Part shown: positions 23,178 through 30,367 of the stretch, in pieces
Position numbering within the stretch: position 1 is the stretch's first letter
Layout: every line of letters starts with the position of its first letter
NCBI GenBank assembly: GCA_034411955.1
Contig: DAOUMF010000201.1
Span: 1-36,081, forward strand
DNA length: 36,081 nucleotides
Direction: 5' to 3'
Origin: DAOUMF01 sp034411955
GTDB lineage: Bacteria > Chloroflexota > Dehalococcoidia > SM23-28-2 > RBG-16-64-32
Notes under the pieces: model-generated
The model's input: only the letters and a program-made list of their open reading frames with translations
Database searches by the model: none
What the model was told of the DNA's origin: nothing
Made by a program: the position numbers and the translations under genes

Positions 23178-24203
23178 CTAGCCCCGGTCACCATCGATGG
23201 CCCAGTTGATCTTGTCGATGTCACCACTGTTGGGGTCCATGTTGTTGACGACAGGGAGGGACTGCCTCTTCTCGTCAACCCAGTCAGCGAAGAGACCGTC
23301 GGCCAGGGTCTCCTTCTGGTCCTTTTCCACGGGATGGTCGTCGTCCTTCTTCAGCATCTCGATGACCATCACGCCGCTGCCGGCGGGGATGACGGTTATC
23401 TCGCCGGCCTTCAAGACGAACAGCAGCTCCTCTATGGAAGGGTCCAGTGCTCCACGGGGCACCCAGCCCACATTGCCGCCCTTGTCCTTAGTGGCCGGGT
23501 CCAGAGAGTTCTCGGCAGCCAGGGCGGCGAAGTCCTTACCATCCTCGATCTGCTGTTTGATGTTGTCGGCGGTAGCCTGATCGCTGACCAAGATCTGGCG
23601 GTAGCGCACGGACTCTGCCGATTTCGGCACCTCCGCCAGGAAATGTTCCTTCAACTTCGCCTCGAGGACAGCCGCCTCAGCCATCTGGCGGTAGTCCGTC
23701 TCCGACAGTTTGCTGCGGGCCAACTCTTGCTGGAGGACCACGTCAAAGTCCTCATCGTCGGCGGTGATGCCCAGGCGGGAGGCGATCTCCTCGTTGGTCT
23801 CGTCGTCCGTGGCGGTCACGTCCAGCTCGCCGGCGAAGCGGCGAACCATCTCCTCACGGATCAGGAGAGATGAAACAGCGGACAGGGAGTTGGCGCGCTG
23901 GTTGGGATCGGTCGCCTGCCCGCCATTCTGGTTCACGAACATCGTCATCCGGTTGGCGAAGTAGTCCAGGCGGTAGCGGGTGTCCTCCACCTGGATGGCG
24001 GTGGAGCCGGGTCGGCCCCACTTTTCCGACTCCTTGGCATAGAGGCCATAGCCTATCGCACCCAGCGCGGCACCAGCCACCAGGACGACGACCACCAGCC
24101 CGTAGAACTGGGAGCCCCGTCCGAGCAGGCGACGGGCGATGGTGCCGCGGGGGCGCTCCCAGGCGGGCGTGGGTATCCTGGTGCGCCGACGCTTCTTAGG
24201 CAC
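23178..24203 (-). CDS. Membrane-anchored parvulin-type peptidyl-prolyl isomerase
   Basis: 341 residues: a basic cytoplasmic N-terminus, one membrane span at about 33-53, then an extracytoplasmic SurA-N-like helical region and a PpiC rotamase domain (about 196-288, with YRQILVSD, DFAALAAENSLDPATKDKGGNVGWVPRG and the final GVMVIEML strand). It would fold secreted proteins, like PrsA or SurA, but is anchored by a span rather than a lipobox. GTG start at 24203 with GAAGGAG. Between rpsR and hom on the same strand. Confidence 0.9.
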   Translation of the reverse strand: MPKKRRRTRIPTPAWERPRGTIARRLLGRGSQFYGLVVVVLVAGAALGAIGYGLYAKESEKWGRPGSTAIQVEDTRYRLDYFANRMTMFVNQNGGQATDPNQRANSLSAVSSLLIREEMVRRFAGELDVTATDDETNEEIASRLGITADDEDFDVVLQQELARSKLSETDYRQMAEAAVLEAKLKEHFLAEVPKSAESVRYRQILVSDQATADNIKQQIEDGKDFAALAAENSLDPATKDKGGNVGWVPRGALDPSIEELLFVLKAGEITVIPAGSGVMVIEMLKKDDDHPVEKDQKETLADGLFADWVDEKRQSLPVVNNMDPNSGDIDKINWAIDGDRG

Positions 24204-24279
24204 GTGCCGTCTCCTTCAACGTCCAGGGCCAGGGAAACATCATCGGCTTCAGCGCTGCCACCGCCGACGGGGTCAGCCG

Positions 24280-24609
24280 CTATCGGTAGAGGCTCACCCC
24301 CGAAACACGGATGTGGTCTGCGGTGTAGGGGAGGAGAGCGAGGTGACGCGCCCGCTTGATGGCCTGGGCCAGTGCCCTCTGGTGCTTGGCGCAGGCCCCC
24401 GACTTGCGGCGCGACTCGATGCGGCCGCGATCCGAGATGAAACGGCGCAGGAAGCTGAAGTCCTTGTAGTCCACGAAGGAAATCTTGTTCTCGCACATGG
24501 GGCAGACCCGCCGCCGGAATCGGCCGCGACGCCGGGGGCGGCTCTCCTGAGCCTCCGCCGACGGCCGCCGCTCATCTTGGTTCGCCTGCTCCTGAACCTC
24601 GTTCTCCAT
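24280..24609 (-). CDS. rpsR: 30S ribosomal protein S18 with N-terminal extension
   Basis: S18, 109 residues. The conserved core starts at about residue 35 with CPMCENKISFVDYKD and ends in RARHLALLPYT; Cys36, Cys39 and a GACAKHQ Cys/His suggest the zinc-binding form. The first 34 residues are a charged extension (Glu/Gln then Arg-rich). The ATG at 24609 has an AAGGGG Shine-Dalgarno, so the extension looks real. It follows ssb as in the standard rpsF-ssb-rpsR order; rplI, often next, is absent. Confidence 0.95.
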   Translation of the reverse strand: MENEVQEQANQDERRPSAEAQESRPRRRGRFRRRVCPMCENKISFVDYKDFSFLRRFISDRGRIESRRKSGACAKHQRALAQAIKRARHLALLPYTADHIRVSGVSLYR

Positions 24610-24618
24610 AAGTTCCCC

Positions 24619-25026
24619 TTACTCGAAAGGTATCTCCTCAGGCTCGCTAGGTATCATCGACGCGGCCTCTTGCTCCTCAGGGAACGGCGCGCCGCTCGGC
24701 CTGTCAAGGAACAGCACCCTATCAGCGACAACCTCTGTGCGATAGCGCTTCTGACCTTCAGGGGTATCCCAGGAGCGAGTGCGGAGGCGGCCCTCCACGT
24801 AAACCCGACGCCCCTTCTGGAGGAACTGGCTGCACTGCTCCGCCAGCTTGCGCCAGGCCACCACGCTGAACCATTCAGTCTCCTCGCGTCGCTCGCCATC
24901 CGGGGTGGTATAGTTTCGGCTGGCAGCTACCCGGAAGTTGGTTAAGGCATTGCCGTCCGCGGTATAGCGCATTTCAGGGTCGGCCCCCAAGTTGCCAATT
25001 ATCATCACTTTGTTCAGGCCCGCCAT
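24619..25026 (-). CDS. ssb: Single-stranded DNA-binding protein
   Basis: SSB, 135 residues. The OB fold begins LNKVMIIGNLGADPEMRYT and includes EWFSVVAWRKLAEQCSQFLQKGRRVYVEGRL and the following strand. The C-terminus is short and acidic, ending EEIPFE, close to the DDIPF tip that recruits replication and repair proteins but with one residue after the usual final Phe. ATG at 25026 with AAAGGAG. Between rpsF and rpsR. Confidence 0.95.
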   Translation of the reverse strand: MAGLNKVMIIGNLGADPEMRYTADGNALTNFRVAASRNYTTPDGERREETEWFSVVAWRKLAEQCSQFLQKGRRVYVEGRLRTRSWDTPEGQKRYRTEVVADRVLFLDRPSGAPFPEEQEAASMIPSEPEEIPFE

Positions 25027-25078
25027 GGTCAGCTCCTTTCCGCCAGTGGCGGATGTGCCTCCGGCGCGTCGGGCCCTC

Positions 25079-25369
25079 CTACTGCTCCTCCAGCTTCACC
25101 ACCAGGTGCCTGATCACGTCTTCCGCTAGCTTTAGGTTTTCTTCGAGAGCGCGCACGCGCGGAGGGTCCAAGCCGAGTTGCGCCACTACGTAGCTGCCTT
25201 CCCGGAAGCCATTGATGGGGTACGCCAGCCTGCGACGGCCCCAGGCATTCACCTCCTTGACCTGTCCCCCCTGCTGAGCGATGAACTCCTGCACCCGCTC
25301 CACGGTGGCCGGAACAGCCTCATCCGCCACCTCCGGGCTCACTATTATCACCAACTCGTAATCGCGCAA
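25079..25369 (-). CDS. rpsF: 30S ribosomal protein S6
   Basis: S6, 96 residues, partner of S18 on the platform. I start it at the TTG at 25369, giving the canonical MRDYELVIIVSPE with a GGAG Shine-Dalgarno 5 bases upstream; in-frame TTG 25396 and GTG 25384 are alternatives. GGQVKEVNAWGRRRLAYPINGFREGSYVVAQL is the family core. First gene of the run that continues through ssb, rpsR, the isomerase and the threonine genes. Confidence 0.94.
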   Translation of the reverse strand: MRDYELVIIVSPEVADEAVPATVERVQEFIAQQGGQVKEVNAWGRRRLAYPINGFREGSYVVAQLGLDPPRVRALEENLKLAEDVIRHLVVKLEEQ

Positions 25370-25448
25370 ACCGTCTCCATTCACAGGGACAGACAATTGC
25401 CCGCAGGCCTACGGGCCGCTCGGGGCAGCCCGCCATAAGGCAAACGGG

Positions 25449-25477
25449 ATTATAACATGCGCCGTGGGCCGCAACAA
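25449..25477 (-). promoter_or_regulatory. Extended -10 promoter of the rpsF operon
   Basis: On the minus strand TGTTATAAT places a perfect -10 (TATAAT, 25454-25449) behind an extended TGn; TTGTTG (25477-25472) lies 17 bases upstream. Transcription would begin near 25442, about 70 bases before the rpsF start. Confidence 0.65.
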
Positions 25478-25491
25478 GCAAGATCGGCGGG

Positions 25492-26754
25492 TCAGGCCTC
25501 CACCGTCAGACGGTCGGTGATGCCGGGCGCGGGGTATGCCTCCGCCAGCTCCCGCACCTCCCCAGCGATGCGATCCAACGCCTCCTCGTCCTCGACATGA
25601 TCCAGGGCCTCGGAGAAGAGCGCCGCTATCCGGCGCATCTCCTCTTCGCCCATGTTGCGAGAGGTGACGGAGGGGGTGCCGATGCGGATGCCGCTGGGGC
25701 TGAAGGGCTTGCGCGGGTCGTAGGGGACGGTGTTGTAGTTGCAGACGATCCCCGCCCGGTCCAACGCCTTGGCAGCCTTCTTGGCGATGACCTCTTTGTT
25801 CGTGAGGTCTATCAAGATCAGATGGGTGTCGGTGCCGCCCGTGACGAGATCGAAGCCCCGCTCCCGGAGCTCCGCAGCCAGCACCTTGGCGTTGCGTACG
25901 ACTTGGTGACCGTACTGGCGGAAGGCGGGGGTCGCGGCCTCGGCTAGGGCCACGCCCATGGCGGCGGTAGTGTGGTTGTGGGGACCGCCCTGGAGGGCGG
26001 GGAACACCGCGCGGTCTATGCTCTGCGCGAGCTCCGTCCGGCAGAGGATCATCGCACCGCGAGGCCCTCTTAACGTCTTGTGAGTGGTCGTCGTGATGAC
26101 GTCGGCGTGCGGGGCAGGGTCCGGGTGAGCGCCGGCCACAACGAGCCCGGCGATGTGCGAGATATCGGCGAGGAAGTGGGCACCCACCTCCCGGGCGATC
26201 TCGCCGAACGCTTCGAAGTCAAACTGGCGCGGATACGCCGTGGCTCCCGCGACGATGATCTTAGGCTTTTCGCGACGCGCCAGGTCCAGGAGTTGGTCGT
26301 AGTCGATGAGGTGGGTCTTGGGATCCACCGTGTACTGCACTGAACGATAGAAACGGGCAGAGAAATTCACGTTCCAGCCGTGGGTGAGGTGGCCGCCGTG
26401 GGGCAGCGCCAGGCCCATGATGGTGTCTCCCGGCTCCAACAACGCGTAGTAGACCTCCATGTTCGCCGGAGAGCCGGAGTAGGGCTGGACGTTGGCGTGA
26501 TCCATGCGGAACAGGGCCTTGGCCCGCTCCTGCACCAGCGTCTCCAACTGGTCAATGTAGCGCTGGCCCTCGTAATAGCGCTTCCCGGGGTACCCCTCCG
26601 AGTATTTGTTGGTGAGTACGGAGCCCATGGCCTCCAGAACCGCCGCCGATGCGTAGTTCTCGGACGGGATCAGGCGCACGGTCTCGAACTGGTAGCACTC
26701 CTCCTGGCGGATGAGGCCGGCTATCTGCGGGTCGGTCTGCTCTAGGACACCCAT
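25492..26754 (-). CDS. glyA: Serine hydroxymethyltransferase
   Basis: 420 residues, PLP enzyme interconverting serine and glycine with tetrahydrofolate. The N-terminal RLIPSENYASAAVLEAMGSVLTNKYSEGYPGKRYYEG and the PLP lysine in VITTTTHKTLRGPRG are diagnostic. ATG at 26754 with a strong AGGAGGTGA Shine-Dalgarno. It has a promoter-like site and a 130-base leader with three stem-loops, and lies downstream of the kinase/nucleotidyltransferase pair. Confidence 0.97.
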   Translation of the reverse strand: MGVLEQTDPQIAGLIRQEECYQFETVRLIPSENYASAAVLEAMGSVLTNKYSEGYPGKRYYEGQRYIDQLETLVQERAKALFRMDHANVQPYSGSPANMEVYYALLEPGDTIMGLALPHGGHLTHGWNVNFSARFYRSVQYTVDPKTHLIDYDQLLDLARREKPKIIVAGATAYPRQFDFEAFGEIAREVGAHFLADISHIAGLVVAGAHPDPAPHADVITTTTHKTLRGPRGAMILCRTELAQSIDRAVFPALQGGPHNHTTAAMGVALAEAATPAFRQYGHQVVRNAKVLAAELRERGFDLVTGGTDTHLILIDLTNKEVIAKKAAKALDRAGIVCNYNTVPYDPRKPFSPSGIRIGTPSVTSRNMGEEEMRRIAALFSEALDHVEDEEALDRIAGEVRELAEAYPAPGITDRLTVEA

Positions 26755-26773
26755 GCGATCACCTCCTGACCTG

Positions 26774-26873
26774 CCGGCAATGACGCCGGAGATGAAGTGA
26801 GGCAGCGCCTCCCGGCCTATGGCGGGACCTACGCTGCCTCATTGCGACTTCCAGACTTGGGACGGTGAAGTCG
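26774..26873 (-). ncRNA. Structured leader upstream of glyA
   Basis: Three successive inverted repeats lie in the leader: CGACTTC/GAAGTCG (26845-26851 with 26867-26873), a perfect 10-bp TGAGGCAGCG/CGCTGCCTCA (26798-26807 with 26832-26841) enclosing a TCCCG/CGGGA inner stem, and CCGGC/GCCGG (26774-26778 with 26785-26789) just before the Shine-Dalgarno. No U-run follows. It could be a regulatory leader or simply spacing structure; I do not recognise a known riboswitch class. Confidence 0.45.
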
Positions 26874-26898
26874 ATTCGCTCCTCTCCGCTTCGAGCCC

Positions 26899-26928
26899 AG
26901 TGTAGTCCTGGGCGCAGCAGGCCGTCAA
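26899..26928 (-). promoter_or_regulatory. Candidate glyA promoter
   Basis: On the minus strand TTGACG (26928-26923), 18 bases, TACACT (26904-26899). The -35 overlaps the stop codon of the upstream gene. Transcription near 26892 gives a leader of about 138 bases. Confidence 0.45.
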
Positions 26929-28034
26929 TCGCAGGCGCGCTCCCGCTGCCGCCAGGCGAACTCGTTGAGGGCCATGAGGCCTCCGGACATCAGGGAGTGA
27001 CCGCCGAGCACCACCGGAATCGGCGCCTGGAGGGCAGCCCGGGTAAGGTCACGCAGGAACGGCTCGCGGACCTCCTGCCAGCGGCCCAGGTCGGAGAGGA
27101 AGCGCTCGGCGCGGGCGGCCTCAATGCGGGAGTGGGCCAGGAGGACGCGGGTGTCGATGAAGGCGGCGTCGCCGAGTTCAGCGAGGGAATCCATGAGCCG
27201 CTGCGGCCCCACCTGCTCAAGGAAGAGACCGAGGAGGGAGCGCGCCTTGCCTTCCCCGGCACGGCCGTCGGCCTCCATCCCGCGCTCCTCGGCGAACAGG
27301 CGGACGCGGCAGGCGGTCTCCCCCTCCAGGTACTGCCAGGCGTGACTCCCGACCCGCCCGGCCACCGTGACCTGGGCCCGGCGGTCGGTGAGCAGGGAAA
27401 GAGCCCGCCGGTAACGGCCCATATCCAGGTCCAGCGCCGCCAGGTACTCCCGCAGGCGGGGCCCGCCCTCACCGGTCAGGGCCAATACCGCCAGGTCCGT
27501 GGGGCCGTCGATGTCCATCTGTGTGCCCACGGTCCTGGGGAGGGAGCGCACGTCGAGGCCCGCTTCCTCGCTGAGAGCGCGGGCAAGGCGGTTATCACTA
27601 TCCGGCGGCGCCATGCGCGCCAAGGCCCCGACGGGGAACGCCACGAGATCGGAGGAGAAGTAGTTGTTGGTGACCGCGACGGCTTCCTCAACCAGCGCGT
27701 CAGCGATGCGGCCGAGATCTTCGGCGTCCAGCAGGGGAAGGCTGCCCCCGCCGAGGTAGACGACCCGCTCCAGGCCGTGCCGCACGATGGTCTCGGCCAG
27801 GCGGCAGCCGAAGTGGAAAGGCGTGGCATCGACATCCACCGCGACGCCCGCGGGCGGGTCGGGAAGGCTGATGCCGCCGTCGGTGACCACGACGGCGCCC
27901 TGGAAGCGCCCGCTGGCGAGGGCAGCCTCCACTGTGTCCGAGGTCGCGGCGGCGCAGGCACCCGCCACCATCTCCTCGGCGGGGCTATCGCCCAGCCCGC
28001 CCAGGAAGACCACCAGCGCCGGTCGAGGCGCCAT
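26925..28034 (-). CDS. Nucleotidyltransferase-like protein with extra C-terminal domain
   Basis: 369 residues from the ATG at 28034; the frame stays open upstream but that part is a shadow of the kinase gene. Residues 1 to about 190 resemble a GT-A nucleotidyltransferase fold of the MobA/CofC/IspD kind: VVYLGGGSLPLLDAEDLGRI sits where such enzymes have GSDSPLL, and QMDIDGPTDLAVL matches their C-terminal DIDTPxDL. The classical N-terminal LAGGxSxRMG loop is not recognisable (FLGGLGDSPAEEM), so activity is uncertain. The remaining 170 residues are helical and not recognised. It begins 2 bases after the PfkB kinase stop. Confidence 0.5.
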   Translation of the reverse strand: MAPRPALVVFLGGLGDSPAEEMVAGACAAATSDTVEAALASGRFQGAVVVTDGGISLPDPPAGVAVDVDATPFHFGCRLAETIVRHGLERVVYLGGGSLPLLDAEDLGRIADALVEEAVAVTNNYFSSDLVAFPVGALARMAPPDSDNRLARALSEEAGLDVRSLPRTVGTQMDIDGPTDLAVLALTGEGGPRLREYLAALDLDMGRYRRALSLLTDRRAQVTVAGRVGSHAWQYLEGETACRVRLFAEERGMEADGRAGEGKARSLLGLFLEQVGPQRLMDSLAELGDAAFIDTRVLLAHSRIEAARAERFLSDLGRWQEVREPFLRDLTRAALQAPIPVVLGGHSLMSGGLMALNEFAWRQRERACD

Positions 28035-28036
28035 CC

Positions 28037-28996
28037 TCAGACCCCCTGGGCCAGGGCCGGCTGAGGCTCGATGCGCCGCACCTTGACCCGCGGCGCGATG
28101 AGGTCCACCTCGCGGCGGTGGCAGAGTTCGGTGCCGGGAGTGAGGACGCAGGCGGTGCCCGCCGCCACCCCCAGCCGCAGCGCCTCCTCGGTGGTGCCGC
28201 CCCGGCTGAGGGTAAACACGACGCCGGCCAGGAAGGCGTCGCCAGACCCGACGGCGCTCACCGCCCGCACCCGGGGGGCCTGGCTGCGCCAGGAGCCGTC
28301 GTCGCACACGGCGATGGCTCCCTCGCGACCCCGGGTGACGACAGCTCTGCGAACCGCCATCGCCCGCAGATCGCGGGCGGCCTGAAGGGTGGACTTCTCA
28401 TCGTCCAGGCGGCGGCCCAACAGCCGCTCCAGTTCGCGGCGGTTGCCCTTCACCATCTGTGGCCTGGCGGTCAGCCCGGCCGCCAGGGCGGGCCCGTCCG
28501 CGTCCAGCACCGTGTGCACCCATCGATCCTGCGCCAGGGTGATAATCTCCGCGTAGACCTCGGGGGCCAGCGGAGGCGGGATGCTGCCCGCCACCACCAG
28601 CCAATCATTAGCGCGCAGACGTTTGCGCAGCTTGGACAGCAGTTGCTCCACGTAGCGGATATCCGTCCGGGCGCCGGGATCGCTGAGGATGGTGTGCAGG
28701 TGACGGGACTCGTCCACGATGGTGATGTTCGTCCGCGTCTCGCCCTTGGTGTGGACGAAGTCGCACTTCACGCCCTGGGCCTTCAGGCTTTGCTCGACGT
28801 AGCGGCCGAGTCCGCCGGGGGCGAAGCCCATGGCCACGCTCTCTCCCCCCAGCTCCCGCACCACCCGCGAGACGTTGATCCCCTTGCCGCCGGGGTCAAG
28901 ACGGCTGGATTTCACCCGCAGGGTGTCGCCGGCGACGAAGCGGTCCAAGACCAGAGTCTGGTCTATGGTGGGGTTCAGAGTGACGGTAACGATCAC
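28037..28996 (-). CDS. PfkB-family sugar kinase (1-phosphofructokinase/LacC type)
   Basis: 319 residues. TLNPTIDQTLVLDRF and DPGGKGINVSRVVRELGG are the N-terminal PfkB signatures of the 1-phosphofructokinase/tagatose-6-phosphate kinase branch; the C-terminal catalytic motif is VSAVGSGDAFLAGVVF with the base Asp. The substrate is probably a phosphorylated hexose. The GTG at 28996 overlaps the hpf stop as GTGA. The nucleotidyltransferase-like gene follows directly. Confidence 0.9.
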   Translation of the reverse strand: MIVTVTLNPTIDQTLVLDRFVAGDTLRVKSSRLDPGGKGINVSRVVRELGGESVAMGFAPGGLGRYVEQSLKAQGVKCDFVHTKGETRTNITIVDESRHLHTILSDPGARTDIRYVEQLLSKLRKRLRANDWLVVAGSIPPPLAPEVYAEIITLAQDRWVHTVLDADGPALAAGLTARPQMVKGNRRELERLLGRRLDDEKSTLQAARDLRAMAVRRAVVTRGREGAIAVCDDGSWRSQAPRVRAVSAVGSGDAFLAGVVFTLSRGGTTEEALRLGVAAGTACVLTPGTELCHRREVDLIAPRVKVRRIEPQPALAQGV

Positions 28997-29562
28997 GACG
29001 ATTCGGGCAGGATCAGCCCGTAGTCACCGTCGCGGCGACGGTAGAGGAGCGCCAGCTCCTGGCGGTCGTCATCGCGGAAGAGGAAGAAGCTGTGTCCCAG
29101 CAACTCCATCTGCTCGATGGCTTCCGCCTCGCTCATGGGCTTGACGACGAAGCTCTTCCGCTTGACCACACGCCCGGAGATCACCTCGGCGTCCTGAGGC
29201 AGCTCAGGTTCCTCAGCCACCTCGGCAGCGACTGCCAGCGCCTCCTTGTCCACGCGGCGCTCGCTGCGGTAGAGCTTCTTCTGCTTGAAGCGCACGACCT
29301 GGCGGGAGAGGACATCGCTGACGGCGTCGAGGGCGGCCTCCAACTGCTCCGCCCGCTCCTCCGCGCGCAGGTAGGTTCCGTCGACGTTCACGGTCACCTG
29401 CACCACAAAGCGGCCGCCGGAGCCTTTCGCCTCCCGCCGCACATCGATGATGGCGTGCTCTGCCAGCGGCACGTAGCGGGCCACACGGCCGAGCTTCTTG
29501 GCCGCGTAGTCTCGAAAGGACTCCCCTAGAGTCAGGTTCTTGCCTCGGAAGATCAACTTCAT
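28993..29562 (-). CDS. hpf: Long-form ribosome hibernation promoting factor
   Basis: 189 residues. The N-terminal domain (about 1-105, KLIFRGKNLTLGESFRDYAAKKLG and VQVTVNVDGTYLRAEERAEQLEAALD) binds the 30S decoding region; the C-terminal 55 residues (VVKRKSFVVKPMSEAEAIEQMELLGHSFFLF) are the dimerisation domain that makes 100S ribosomes. ATG at 29562; preceded by a good promoter. Head of the hpf-pfkB-nucleotidyltransferase run. Confidence 0.95.
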   Translation of the reverse strand: MKLIFRGKNLTLGESFRDYAAKKLGRVARYVPLAEHAIIDVRREAKGSGGRFVVQVTVNVDGTYLRAEERAEQLEAALDAVSDVLSRQVVRFKQKKLYRSERRVDKEALAVAAEVAEEPELPQDAEVISGRVVKRKSFVVKPMSEAEAIEQMELLGHSFFLFRDDDRQELALLYRRRDGDYGLILPESS

Positions 29563-29603
29563 GTGTATGCATCCCTCAGGGTGTGGTCCGATCTCTCGAT
29601 GCC

Positions 29604-29632
29604 ATTGTAGGTCGGGACGAAACCCCCATCAA
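29604..29632 (-). promoter_or_regulatory. Promoter of hpf
   Basis: On the minus strand TTGATG (29632-29627), 17 bases, TACAAT (29609-29604). Transcription would begin near 29597, about 35 bases before the hpf ATG. It lies between the comF stop and hpf. Confidence 0.6.
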
Positions 29633-29641
29633 GGACGGCGG

Positions 29642-30352
29642 TCAGTCCTCGCGGGCGAAGGTGAGAGCGTAAACGGGGCCATGTCCGGCCGCGCGGAGGA
29701 CGCGGGCGCAGGAGTCCAGGGTGGCGCCGCTGGTCATCACATCGTCGACCAGGATCAGGGGCCCGGCGAGGGAGTCTCGCCGCCGCACAGCGAAGGCGTC
29801 GGCCACGTTGGCGCGGCGGGCGGCTTCGTCGGTGGCACGGGCTTGGGGCGGCGCCCCCCTGCGCCGAACCAGGACACCCGTCGCCAGCGGCAGGCCGCTC
29901 AGCCGTGACAGCTCCCGGGCCAGCACCTCCGACTGGTTGTAGCCGCGGCTGCGCCGCCGCGCGCCGGTCAGCGGCACCGGCACCAGCGCTGCGGCCGGAG
30001 GCGCCCACTCCTCCAGGCATTCGGCCATCGCCGGCGCCATCACCCCGGCGACGGCCGACACGCCCTGGTACTTGAGGGCGTGGATCGCCTCGCGGGCGGC
30101 GCCGTCGTACACGAAGGGGCAGCGGGCCGCCTTAAAGGCGAAGGGCCGGCCGCGGCAGCGCCGGCAGATGCCCCCAGCGCCGGGCATCCAGCAGACGGGA
30201 CAGCGGGGCGGCTGCGCCCGCGGCATCGTCGCCAGGCAGCGGGAGCAGAGGAATGACCCGAAAGAGCGGCAGCCGACGCAGCGGGGCGGGAACACCAGGT
30301 CGAGGGTGCGCCTCCAGGCGACGGAGAGCAGCCAGGACACGCCCACACGCAT
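29642..30352 (-). CDS. comF: ComF family phosphoribosyltransferase-like protein
   Basis: 236 residues. The N-terminal double zinc ribbon has four cysteine pairs (Cys25/28, 36/39, 51/54, 63/66). The C-terminal phosphoribosyltransferase domain carries ALVPVPLTGARRRSRGYNQSEVLA and the PRPP loop LILVDDVMTSGAT. ComF proteins take part in DNA uptake in competent bacteria, and in many others the role is unknown. ATG at 30352, 15 bases after the decarboxylase stop, so probably one transcript with it. Confidence 0.92.
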   Translation of the reverse strand: MRVGVSWLLSVAWRRTLDLVFPPRCVGCRSFGSFLCSRCLATMPRAQPPRCPVCWMPGAGGICRRCRGRPFAFKAARCPFVYDGAAREAIHALKYQGVSAVAGVMAPAMAECLEEWAPPAAALVPVPLTGARRRSRGYNQSEVLARELSRLSGLPLATGVLVRRRGAPPQARATDEAARRANVADAFAVRRRDSLAGPLILVDDVMTSGATLDSCARVLRAAGHGPVYALTFARED

Positions 30353-30367
30353 CGGGCCCGAACGACC

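Noticed and set aside
28035..28307. N-terminal extension of the nucleotidyltransferase-like gene
   Set aside because: Arg/Gly/Pro-rich shadow of the kinase reading frame; ATG 28034 follows the kinase stop directly.
28118..29023. Plus-strand open frame of 301 codons opposite the PfkB gene
   Set aside because: Shadow of a clear PfkB kinase in high-GC DNA, His/Gly/Gln-rich without any family pattern.
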